From Firmicutes bacterium UBA5496 (GTDB lineage Bacteria; Bacillota; Proteinivoracia; UBA4975), in contig DIPE01000066.1 in NCBI GenBank assembly GCA_002427015.1, forward strand, positions 24,936-40,686: a stretch of 15,751 bases of DNA, in the 5' to 3' direction. The notes below the pieces were generated by a model that ran no database searches, was not told where the DNA came from, and worked only from the letters and a program-made list of their open reading frames with translations. The position numbers and the translations under genes are program-made. Positions 1-5,731 of this stretch are shown piece by piece; the first letter of the stretch is position 1; every line of letters begins with the position of its first letter.

Positions 1-35
1 TGGTCGAATTGACCAGTGGTTATCTTTTTTATCAT
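1..35 (-). CDS. trxA: Thioredoxin, N-terminal fragment (cut by window edge)
   Basis: Downstream of the thioredoxin reductase stop, the minus strand has an ATG at 35 followed by 11 open codons up to the window edge, reading MIKKITTGQFD. This fits the first strand and helix of bacterial thioredoxins, which often begin with an M-[VI]-x-x-[IL]-T-x-x-x-F pattern. Two purine-rich sites (GAGG at 48-45 and 42-39) precede the ATG, and only 13 bases separate it from the trxB stop. A trxB-trxA pair would share the promoter at 1004-1032, with the reductase recharging this protein at the expense of NADPH. The active-site WCGPC lies outside the window, so the call rests on a dozen residues and on the neighbour. 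It could also be another thioredoxin-fold or a glutaredoxin-like protein. Confidence 0.55.
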   Translation of the reverse strand, partial: MIKKITTGQFD

Positions 36-48
36 TAGCCTCATCCTC

Positions 49-972
49 TCAGAAATTTTCTTGAATATATTCTGCTGCGCTCAGGGCGGCAATAGCGCCG
101 TCACTGACCGCAGTCACTATTTGCCGCCAGGCCTTTTGGCGGACATCGCCAACGGCGTAGACACCGGGAATGTTTGTCTCCATGTTTTCATCGGTAATAA
201 TATACCCGTCCTTAGTGGTGAGAATGCCTGAACCCTCAAGGGGGCCTTCAGGCTGACGGCCTACGAAGATAAAGACCCCTTGCAGATCCAAACGGCTTGT
301 AGACTCATCCTTGGTGTCCACAAGGGAGACTCCTGTTACCTTGAGTTCACCGTGAATTTCCGAGACCACCTTGTTCCAGAGGGGTGTAATTTTGGGATGA
401 GCCAACAGGCGCTTTTGCAGAATCTGTTCCGCCCGCAGACTGTCCCGGCGGTGGATGAGCCAGACATGTTCGGCAAACTTAGTCAGGAACAGGGCCTCTT
501 TGACAGCGGTGTCCCCGCCGCCGACTACAGCGACCTTTTTCCCCCGGAAAAAGGCGCCGTCACAGGTAGCGCAGTAAGATACTCCCCTGCCCATATACTT
601 TTGCTCTCCGGGCGCCCCCAGCATTTTGGGCGTGACCCCTGTAGCCAAAATAACCGTCTTGGCCTTGAGGGTTTCCTGCTGGGTGACAACTTCTTTTATC
701 TTCCCTGCCAATTTCAATGTTTCCACCGGGGAATTGAGCATTGCCACATTAAAACGACTGGTCTGAGCGGCCATATTTGCAGCCAGCTGGGCGCCGGAAA
801 TCGGCTCTACAAAGCCGGGGTAATTTTCAATTTCATGGGTCAGGATTACCTGACCGCCGGCGCCCCTGCCTTCGACAATTGCTGTGTCCAGCATGGCGCG
901 GCCGGCATAAAGGCCGGCGGCAAGACCGGCAGGACCGCCGCCAATAATCAGCACATCAAGAACATTATCCAT
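49..972 (-). CDS. trxB: Thioredoxin reductase (NADPH, FAD)
   Basis: Low-molecular-weight thioredoxin reductase, a cytosolic flavoprotein that passes electrons from NADPH through FAD and a redox disulfide to thioredoxin. At 307 aa it has normal family length. The FAD-binding GGGPAG is at residues 11-16, the redox-active CATC at 134-137, the second nucleotide fold GGGDTA at 151-156, the NADPH 2'-phosphate motif HRRxxxR at 174-180, and the C-terminal FAD contact GD in YAVGD at 275-276. All catalytic residues are present. The ATG at 972 follows an AGGGGGT ribosome site. A near-consensus sigma-A promoter and a CsoR-type palindrome lie directly upstream, and a probable thioredoxin gene follows 13 bases downstream. 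The HRRxxxR motif supports NADPH rather than a ferredoxin-dependent electron source. Function is secure; the regulatory inference is separate and weaker. Confidence 0.96.
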   Translation of the reverse strand: MDNVLDVLIIGGGPAGLAAGLYAGRAMLDTAIVEGRGAGGQVILTHEIENYPGFVEPISGAQLAANMAAQTSRFNVAMLNSPVETLKLAGKIKEVVTQQETLKAKTVILATGVTPKMLGAPGEQKYMGRGVSYCATCDGAFFRGKKVAVVGGGDTAVKEALFLTKFAEHVWLIHRRDSLRAEQILQKRLLAHPKITPLWNKVVSEIHGELKVTGVSLVDTKDESTSRLDLQGVFIFVGRQPEGPLEGSGILTTKDGYIITDENMETNIPGVYAVGDVRQKAWRQIVTAVSDGAIAALSAAEYIQENF

Positions 973-985
973 TAATCATACCCCC

Positions 986-1004
986 TATACCCCTCTGGGG
1001 TATA
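986..1004. promoter_or_regulatory. CsoR/CstR-type operator palindrome upstream of trxB
   Basis: The 19-base perfect inverted repeat TATACCCC-TCT-GGGGTATA sits between the -10 box and the trxB ribosome site. An ATACCCC-N3-GGGGTAT layout is characteristic of operators bound by the CsoR family of small all-helical repressors (copper-sensing CsoR, persulfide-sensing CstR and relatives). A further direct half-site ATACCCCC lies at 978-985. The position, touching the -10 hexamer and covering the transcription start, fits repression by steric block. No CsoR-family gene is in the window, so the identity of the regulator and its signal are inferred. Confidence 0.65.
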
Positions 1005-1032
1005 TTGTAGCAACAAAATATTCCCTTGTCAA
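1004..1032 (-). promoter_or_regulatory. Sigma-A promoter of trxB
   Basis: On the minus strand TTGACA (1032-1027) and TACAAT (1009-1004) are separated by exactly 17 bases. That is a perfect -35 and a five-of-six -10. Transcription would start near position 997, inside the CsoR-like palindrome. Such a strong core promoter with an overlapping operator suggests a repressor-limited gene rather than a weak constitutive one. Confidence 0.8.
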
Positions 1033-1104
1033 CATATATTTTGCCCAAGAAAAAACAGCACCTGGACCTAAGTTTACAGGAAAAGCTTGGATTTGCCCAG
1101 AGGT

Positions 1105-2334
1105 TTATGCCTGCAGGCTGGAGCTTTGTTTTTCAGGCCGGAACCACAGCCAGAAGAGAAAAGTGGTGACGCCATAGAGGCCACAGGTAAAGTAATAGGG
1201 CACCCCGTAGGAATACCGGGACATTATCCAGCCGCTGGCTAAAACGCTGATTGCCCGGGTCACGGTGTTCATGCTGCTCAAAAGGCTGCTCATGGCCACC
1301 CGTTTCTCCCCTGCCATGCCCATGGTTAAACTGGATTCCACGGGATTGGTCATATTCATCAGGGTGGTGCGGAAGAAATAGGCGGCCCCCATGCCATATA
1401 TATTAGTAATGTTGGCGATAATGATCAGGAAGGGAATGGAGGCCAGCCGCAGCACAACCACTGTGGCTACCTGGCCCAGGCGGCTGACAACCAAGGGCAC
1501 CAGCAGCCCTCCCAAGGCGGTGGCGACCTGCCCCACAGACATGATTACGCCGATTTGGCCGGAACTGGCTCCCAGCTTATTGCTCATAAAGATGTTAAAG
1601 AGGGGGACAATGAAGCCGGCGCCAAAGCCAATAAGCGAATGGCTGACCAATAGTCTGACCAAGTTTTTGTTATGCAAAATAGCTCTTAACTCCAAGAGTC
1701 CACGGCCGCTAGGGGCTGGGGGCTTGCCTTTTTGAGGAGCGATAAAGGCCAGGGGGAAAACGGATGCCAGGGCAAGAAGGCCATATACTCCCAATGTGCC
1801 TGCCAAACCCGCCTGGCTGCTGCGCCACAGCTCCGGCAGGTAGCCGCTGAGGGCAGTGCCTGCCATATTGGCAAACATCATCAGGGAGAAATTCAGGCTA
1901 AAAATATTTTGCCGGGTGCGGGGGGAACTGTTTTCTACCAGGAAGATGGGCACGCTGACAGCCTTTATCGCCATGGCCGAACCAATCAGCACTGCTCCCG
2001 CCAGCAGCAGCCAGGGGCTTGCCGTCATGGAGACAGTCAAAAGTCCCAGTCCGAGAGCGGCGCTGGCTGCAGTCATGGTCCGGCTCACTCCCCAGCGGGA
2101 GCAGAGGAAGCCGGCAGGAATGCAAACGATACCAGTGACAAAGAGTTTGACGGACATGACAGTGCCGGCGAAGTCCTCACTAAAGCCCAGTGCGAGTATA
2201 TACAGGTTAAGGAGAACGCCGATGGCGCCCATGGCGGCCTGAACCAAAAAGGAAGCCAAAAAAAACAGGAGGATGGACCTGTTCTCCAAACCGTAGTGCT
2301 TTTTAATCCCTTGCGCAAGAATGTTCATGGCCAA
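1105..2334 (-). CDS. MFS transporter (drug/metabolite efflux-like)
   Basis: Integral membrane protein of about 409 aa with roughly 12 hydrophobic segments in two halves, separated by a hydrophilic linker near residues 195-215 (AFIAPQKGKPPAPSGRGLLE). This is the build of a 12-TM major facilitator. A glycine-rich loop with an arginine-bearing MSV...CSRWGVSRT segment between TM2 and TM3 resembles motif A. The substrate cannot be read from the sequence; drug or metabolite efflux is the usual role of this length class. Start choice: the reading frame is open up to 2397, but that TTG is itself the -35 box of the promoter, so translation must start later. TTG at 2334 sits 7 bases after GGGAG; ATG at 2328 is two codons further and 13 bases from it. 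No clear terminator is visible before trxB's promoter. Confidence 0.85.
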   Translation of the reverse strand: MAMNILAQGIKKHYGLENRSILLFFLASFLVQAAMGAIGVLLNLYILALGFSEDFAGTVMSVKLFVTGIVCIPAGFLCSRWGVSRTMTAASAALGLGLLTVSMTASPWLLLAGAVLIGSAMAIKAVSVPIFLVENSSPRTRQNIFSLNFSLMMFANMAGTALSGYLPELWRSSQAGLAGTLGVYGLLALASVFPLAFIAPQKGKPPAPSGRGLLELRAILHNKNLVRLLVSHSLIGFGAGFIVPLFNIFMSNKLGASSGQIGVIMSVGQVATALGGLLVPLVVSRLGQVATVVVLRLASIPFLIIIANITNIYGMGAAYFFRTTLMNMTNPVESSLTMGMAGEKRVAMSSLLSSMNTVTRAISVLASGWIMSRYSYGVPYYFTCGLYGVTTFLFWLWFRPEKQSSSLQA

Positions 2335-2368
2335 TATTTCACTCCCAGGATACTTAGCTTTCCGTAAT

Positions 2369-2397
2369 ATTATACCCTTTACCCCTGGGAAGGACAA
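2369..2397 (-). promoter_or_regulatory. Sigma-A promoter of the MFS gene
   Basis: Minus-strand TTGTCC (2397-2392) and TATAAT (2374-2369) with a 17-base spacer. The -10 is perfect and the -35 matches at four positions. The start point would be near 2362, giving a leader of roughly 28 bases before the TTG start at 2334. Confidence 0.7.
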
Positions 2398-2423
2398 TGC
2401 CCAGCCCCAGCTTGGCGGGCAGC

Positions 2424-2447
2424 AAAAAGCTCCGGGGGACCGGAGCT
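2424..2447 (-). terminator. Bidirectional terminator after the DOMON-like gene
   Basis: Perfect 8-bp stem AGCTCCGG/CCGGAGCT (2428-2435 with 2440-2447) and a 4-base loop. On the minus strand it is followed by five T (2428-2424). On the plus strand it is followed, after ACT, by a run of eight T, so it can work both ways. The stop codon (2448-2446) of the upstream gene is inside the stem. Confidence 0.85.
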
Positions 2448-3330
2448 ACTTTTTTTTGAACAGCCAGATCAGGGCTGCCACCCCAGCCGCCACCAGGACT
2501 ACGGCCCCAATGGCCAGCTTGCGGGCAAAGGAGCTGCCTGCGCTTCTGCCAACAGGTTCCAGCCTTGCCAGCTTGCCGGGCTCCCAGTCTAGCTGTTTTT
2601 TTTGGGCGTTGGCATCGGCAGCGAGAATATCGTAAACATTGGGGCTGAACTCCGTCTCGGAACCGCCCCCGCCGGTCCAGGGCCCTTCTTCAGCGGCAAT
2701 TTTGCGATAGTGATCCAATCCATAGGCATCCTGCAGGCCAATGAGAACATAGTACCTCCAGCTTGAAGTTGCAGGTTCTAAAATGCTGTGGCCAATCTCA
2801 GCTACAATAGTGTTCCCTTGGACAAAGACAGCAAAGTCCTCTGTCTCCCCTTGCCAAATTCCTGCCTGCGGGTCCTCAGGATCATCCTCCCAATGCAACA
2901 AATATGCTCCCTGCCAATCCCTGATGCGCAGATTAATTTGCCATGGCTCTTTGAATTGAACCTGAGCCCCGGGACGGAAAGTGGCCTGGCTGCCCTTGCC
3001 GCCGCTGGCGATGTACAAGTCAATGCGATGAAAGTTATAACCTGCCCCGCCCCAGGGCTGAGCAAGATTCGGAGGCTGAGCGAACTGAAATTCAAAGCGG
3101 GTGGTTTTGTCTTTGTTGACTACCCGAAACTCCACCAGGTCCAGCATGTCTGGCAGTTCCTGAGGAAAAGACTGGTCCCCGGGATAGGTGTACTTGCCGG
3201 GACCAAAGGAGTCACCCTGAGGGTCACTCTCAGATAAAACCTCCCCTGCTTCTTCAGGCTGGGCAAAAGCCACCCCCCCCAGCAGCATCAAGACAAGCAG
3301 CGCCAAAACAATCCTTTTTGACAATTCCAT
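2446..3330 (-). CDS. Secreted, membrane-anchored glucodextranase-C/DOMON-like protein
   Basis: 294 aa from the ATG at 3330. Residues 1-23 are a signal peptide (KR, then a leucine-rich core, ending AFA-QP). Residues ~30-240 resemble the C-terminal binding module of glucodextranase, a DOMON-like beta-sandwich: it opens with a DPQGDSFGPGKYTYP stretch (37-50), has the E/D-rich strand patterns, and closes with SPNVYDIL (229-236). Residues 271-290 form one transmembrane helix ending in FKKK, a positively charged cytoplasmic stop. So the domain is displayed outside the cell and tethered at its C-terminus. There is no glycosidase catalytic domain; carbohydrate or ligand binding is known for the family but unproven here. 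Start is uncertain: ATG 3330 is only about one base from the AGGGGG site, while TTG at 3324 is 7 bases away and would remove two residues. It appears monocistronic. Confidence 0.78.
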   Translation of the reverse strand: MELSKRIVLALLVLMLLGGVAFAQPEEAGEVLSESDPQGDSFGPGKYTYPGDQSFPQELPDMLDLVEFRVVNKDKTTRFEFQFAQPPNLAQPWGGAGYNFHRIDLYIASGGKGSQATFRPGAQVQFKEPWQINLRIRDWQGAYLLHWEDDPEDPQAGIWQGETEDFAVFVQGNTIVAEIGHSILEPATSSWRYYVLIGLQDAYGLDHYRKIAAEEGPWTGGGGSETEFSPNVYDILAADANAQKKQLDWEPGKLARLEPVGRSAGSSFARKLAIGAVVLVAAGVAALIWLFKKK

Positions 3331-3552
3331 TCCCCCTGGCCGTTTTGTACAAGATATATGAGCATATTCCCTAGGTAATACTAAAAACTTCAACAAGAGA
3401 ACCCTTATTCCTGCAGAAAATATAAAATTTACCCCGGACAGCGGCCTATTACTGCCCGGGGTCAGCACAGGGGGCTAATGAAAAATCATTAACCGCTACT
3501 ATTGTTTCCCCTGGACAAACCATTATTCACGCTGAAAAGTTAAAAATTTAAT

Positions 3553-4062
3553 TTAGTCCACTTGCAGTCCCTGGTCCCTGCTTATCAGAGAGAAGCTATA
3601 CCTCTCAAGAAAATTCCCCCGGTACTCAAATCTGCCCTGGACAAACACATTCTGCAAAAGAAGGGGCAGAAACAAGGGGATGTTGTGCACAATCTCCCCT
3701 CCCCCTGTCAATATCTTCCCGATGCTCAGCCAGGCAAATTCCCCCTCCCCACTGGGCGCCACCGGCACCCGGGGGTGAAAACCGGTAAACAGGCAGAGCT
3801 GCCACCTCTCTGGCTTACTGGCGTCAATACAATCCAGGCTGCCCATGTCCCTTAGATTTGCAGGGATCAGGCCTGTCTCTTCCCGAACCTCCCGGAAGCA
3901 GCATTGGGCGGGAGTTTCTCCGGCCAGCAGCTTGCCGCCGGGGGCATTCCACTGGTTCCGGTGAGGTTCCCGGGTGCGCTTGAGCATTAAACAGCTGCCT
4001 GTGTCATCGAAAATAAAACAGAGGGTGGCAATAATTAACCCGCAGTGTTTTTCAGATTGCAC
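3553..4062 (-). CDS. Nudix hydrolase (MutT/8-oxo-dGTP diphosphatase-like)
   Basis: 169 aa cytosolic pyrophosphohydrolase that cleaves nucleoside diphosphates linked to another group. The Nudix box is complete at residues 43-65: G43-x5-E49-x7-R57-E58-V-x-E61-E62-x-G64-L65, which supplies the Mg2+ ligands. The flanking LMLKRTREPHRNQWNAPGGK is typical of MutT-type members that act on oxidised nucleotides (for example 8-oxo-dGTP), but substrate cannot be fixed from the motif. The start is GTG at 4062, 8 bases after GGGAG; no in-frame ATG gives a full Nudix fold. It stands alone between the regulator terminator (4121-4148) and the DOMON-like gene. The C-terminal extension after ~140 (FLERYSFSLISRDQGLQVD) is not a motif I recognise. 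Confidence 0.9.
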   Translation of the reverse strand: MQSEKHCGLIIATLCFIFDDTGSCLMLKRTREPHRNQWNAPGGKLLAGETPAQCCFREVREETGLIPANLRDMGSLDCIDASKPERWQLCLFTGFHPRVPVAPSGEGEFAWLSIGKILTGGGEIVHNIPLFLPLLLQNVFVQGRFEYRGNFLERYSFSLISRDQGLQVD

Positions 4063-4120
4063 AACACCAGCTCCCTTCGGCTTAGGGTAGTATTTCGCCG
4101 GGATTTCCCTTTATACCTTT

Positions 4121-4148
4121 AAAACAAAGAGCCGGGGATAACCCCGGC
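4121..4148 (-). terminator. Terminator of the LuxR-type gene
   Basis: Minus-strand stem GCCGGGG-TTAT-CCCCGGC (4148-4131), 7 G/C pairs with a 4-base loop, followed by TCTTTGTTTT. It starts 6 bases after the stop of the regulator gene. Confidence 0.85.
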
Positions 4149-4153
4149 GCTGT

Positions 4154-4759
4154 TTAGTTCTGCATTTGTTTAGTTAATGCCCACAGTACCAACTGAGTTC
4201 TGCTATCCACCCTTACCTTCCTTAACATATTGCTGATGTGGTTTCTGACGGTCTTGGGGCTGATAAACAAAGCTCTGGCGATGTAATCATCCCGCAGCCC
4301 CTGAAGCAGCATGCCAAGGACTTCCTTTTCCTTTTCGGTAAAGCTGATATTACTGAAATCAATCTGCAAAATGGAGTACAGCCCCATTATGAGCTGGCAC
4401 GCCAGTTCGGCATATTTTTCACATTGCCCCCACATGCGCACTTGGAAACCGTCGCCGCCTGTTTTCAGCAGCATACACATAGGTTCTCTGCTGATGCTTT
4501 CGGGAAGGGAGTAGGGCAGGTTGATAAAAATCAACGCGAATTTCCGGGGGGGCAGCCCGGCCAGTTGAGCGGCAGCTGCCATCGGTCCATAGATTATAAT
4601 GGCATCCACGTCCCTGCTCTGCCACAATTGCTGTAACCGCGAATTGCTCAACCTGTTTTCAAAATACGCTTCTACGCAATAGCCGCGCTCCAGGGTGGGA
4701 ATCAGCTGGGGGTGGGCATCCAGTACAGAATGGGGCGCTGCCAGAACTATTTTGCCCAC
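4154..4759 (-). CDS. LuxR/NarL-type transcriptional regulator with atypical N-terminal domain
   Basis: 201 aa. Residues ~138-198 are a LuxR-type DNA-binding domain: SFTEKEKEVLGMLLQGL, then a helix-turn-helix with IARALFISPKTVRNHISNML (160-179). The N-terminal 135 residues occupy the place of a response-regulator receiver but lack its acidic pocket: there is no DD pair after strand 1 (KIVLAAPHS) and the site expected for the phospho-aspartate reads IIIYGPM (54-60). It keeps an alternating strand/helix feel and a Cys at 28, 95, 113 and 121. So it is probably not controlled by phosphorylation; a ligand, redox or protein signal is more likely. Start GTG at 4759 lies 5 bases after GGGGTGA. It follows the cysteine-rich gene by 58 bases with a hairpin between, so it may be its distal partner. 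No histidine kinase is nearby. Confidence 0.85.
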   Translation of the reverse strand: MGKIVLAAPHSVLDAHPQLIPTLERGYCVEAYFENRLSNSRLQQLWQSRDVDAIIIYGPMAAAAQLAGLPPRKFALIFINLPYSLPESISREPMCMLLKTGGDGFQVRMWGQCEKYAELACQLIMGLYSILQIDFSNISFTEKEKEVLGMLLQGLRDDYIARALFISPKTVRNHISNMLRKVRVDSRTQLVLWALTKQMQN

Positions 4760-4785
4760 TTACTTCACCCCGTTGCATGCGAACT

Positions 4786-4808
4786 TGCGGCGCCGGGCTG
4801 GCGCCGCA
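4786..4808 (-). other. Strong intercistronic hairpin without T-tract
   Basis: Perfect 9-bp G/C-rich stem TGCGGCGCC/GGCGCCGCA with a 5-base loop, between the stop of the cysteine-rich gene (4818) and the GTG start of the regulator (4759). The minus-strand sequence after it is AAGTTCGCATGC, so it lacks the U-run of an intrinsic terminator. It may protect the upstream mRNA's 3' end, reduce read-through, or be a weak terminator. Confidence 0.6.
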
Positions 4809-4817
4809 GTCTTTCTA

Positions 4818-5474
4818 TTAGTCGTTGTCCAGGTCGGTAAGCTGCGGCGGGAAGAAAGGCGGGAAAGGCCTCTCCAGGAACTGTTCACAGACATCCCCTA
4901 ATTCTTCACACTCAGGGGGAACCGGACAGAAGCCAAATGCAGGTACAAGCAGCTGAACCTTAAGGGCTGTCTTGACAACGATAAAGGCGCCGATGGTGGC
5001 GACGACAACAGGACAGGAAACTTCTGAGAGGTTGTTTTCTTCAACAATTGAGCATGTCAGGGACTCAAAGATTGATTCCACCAGGACCTGCATATGGATT
5101 GGATCGGGAGCATAGAGAATGACTTCCTTCAAGAAGCAAACTTCTTCACAGTTGACGGTATAGTTCGAAGAATCTTCGGCATCCCGGATTGTAATTTGCA
5201 GCACGGCGCAGACGCGAACTCTGACAATGCCCAAGGGCCCCTCATCAATGGGCTCAATGGTCCAATCGTAGAAGGTTTCGCTGCAAGGCTTAATGCTGCA
5301 CTCAACTGTAAAGTCCTCGGCGCCCGAGGGGAAATTGAGATCTTCGAAGAAGAATTCCTCGCATTCCTTCTGGGAGCAGGCGTCATAAATCTTTTTTACC
5401 CAGATGCAGGCGATTTCAGTTGGTTCCTGGCAACTGAGTCTGCCGGGCCAGATTTTAGTCTTATCCATAAACAT
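4818..5474 (-). CDS. Cysteine-rich hypothetical protein (possible spore-associated)
   Basis: 218 aa (216 if the ATG at 5468 is used; that one is 9 bases from AGGAGG, the one at 5474 only 3). I do not recognise a named family. It has no signal peptide. There are 14 cysteines spread over most of the length, including C-x9-C-x4-C around IYDACSQKEC (near residues 22-37), NCEEVC, and CPVPPEC-x6-C near the end. It is acidic, rich in beta-branched residues with alternating strand patterns, and ends in a proline-rich tail (RPFPPFFPPQ). One hydrophobic stretch, VVVATIGAFIVVKTAL, might be buried or membrane-contacting. Cysteine-rich, signal-less, beta-rich proteins in spore formers are often spore coat or exosporium components. 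Together with a CATAnnnTA box upstream this makes a spore-surface role plausible but unproven. Confidence 0.75.
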   Translation of the reverse strand: MFMDKTKIWPGRLSCQEPTEIACIWVKKIYDACSQKECEEFFFEDLNFPSGAEDFTVECSIKPCSETFYDWTIEPIDEGPLGIVRVRVCAVLQITIRDAEDSSNYTVNCEEVCFLKEVILYAPDPIHMQVLVESIFESLTCSIVEENNLSEVSCPVVVATIGAFIVVKTALKVQLLVPAFGFCPVPPECEELGDVCEQFLERPFPPFFPPQLTDLDND

Positions 5475-5490
5475 TACCCTCCTTTCACAA

Positions 5491-5518
5491 TAAGTTATGA
5501 GAGGGCAGGCCTATTGGT
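5491..5518 (-). promoter_or_regulatory. Possible sigma-K-like promoter of the cysteine-rich gene
   Basis: On the minus strand CATAACTTA (5499-5491) matches the CATAnnnTA -10 of mother-cell sigma-K. An AC dinucleotide (5518-5517) lies 17 bases upstream, matching the minimal AC -35. The start would fall at about 5484, right at the AGGAGG, so the leader would be very short. The same spot carries an inverted repeat GCCTAT-N5-ATAGGC (5509-5525). Short degenerate consensus; chance occurrence is quite possible. Confidence 0.3.
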
Positions 5519-5673
5519 GATAGGCATTTGCCGCTGCTGGACTAAAACTGCAATCCCTGTTTAATTTAGCAGGAAATATATGCCCTCAGACCTTAATTGG
5601 CTATATCAGGACGTCAGAAGCCATCTTTTTATGGCAGTCTGCTGACATGGGTTGTCTGCCCGAAATTACAAGC

Positions 5674-5702
5674 TTGTCCTTCTTTTTTATATTATGTAAA
5701 GT
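5674..5702 (+). promoter_or_regulatory. Probable promoter of the CAP-domain gene
   Basis: TTGTCC (5674-5679) and TAAAGT (5697-5702) with a 17-base spacer that is A/T-rich. Each hexamer matches the sigma-A consensus at four positions. An alternative -10, TATAAA, begins at 5710. Apart from this and the opposite promoter, the 257-base divergent gap (5475-5731) holds only a weak hairpin, GCCAT-N6-ATGGC, near 5620-5635. Confidence 0.4.
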
Positions 5703-5731
5703 AAAGAGTATAAAATCCCGGAGGTGTACTT

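Noticed and set aside
1..15. Inverted repeat TGGTC-N5-GACCA with a nearby T-run, possible plus-strand terminator
   Set aside because: The stretch reads well as the first codons of a thioredoxin gene on the minus strand, with ribosome sites, and the stem is only 5 bp; T-run is the poly-lysine codons.
280..975. 231-codon open frame on the plus strand opposite trxB
   Set aside because: Shadow of trxB, low-complexity translation without any recognisable domain and no ribosome site.
1732..2367. 211-codon plus-strand frame opposite the MFS gene
   Set aside because: Translation is Gln/Gly/His-rich and lacks domain features; the minus-strand frame is a clear membrane protein.
5556..5573. Imperfect palindrome CCTGTTTAATTTAGCAGG in the divergent gap
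   Set aside because: Only partly symmetric, not placed on a convincing promoter, no known regulator motif.
5610..5645. Hairpin GCCAT-N6-ATGGC with flanking CAGA/TCTG upstream of the CAP gene, considered as riboswitch or small RNA
   Set aside because: Lies upstream of the likely promoter and has no features of a known riboswitch class.
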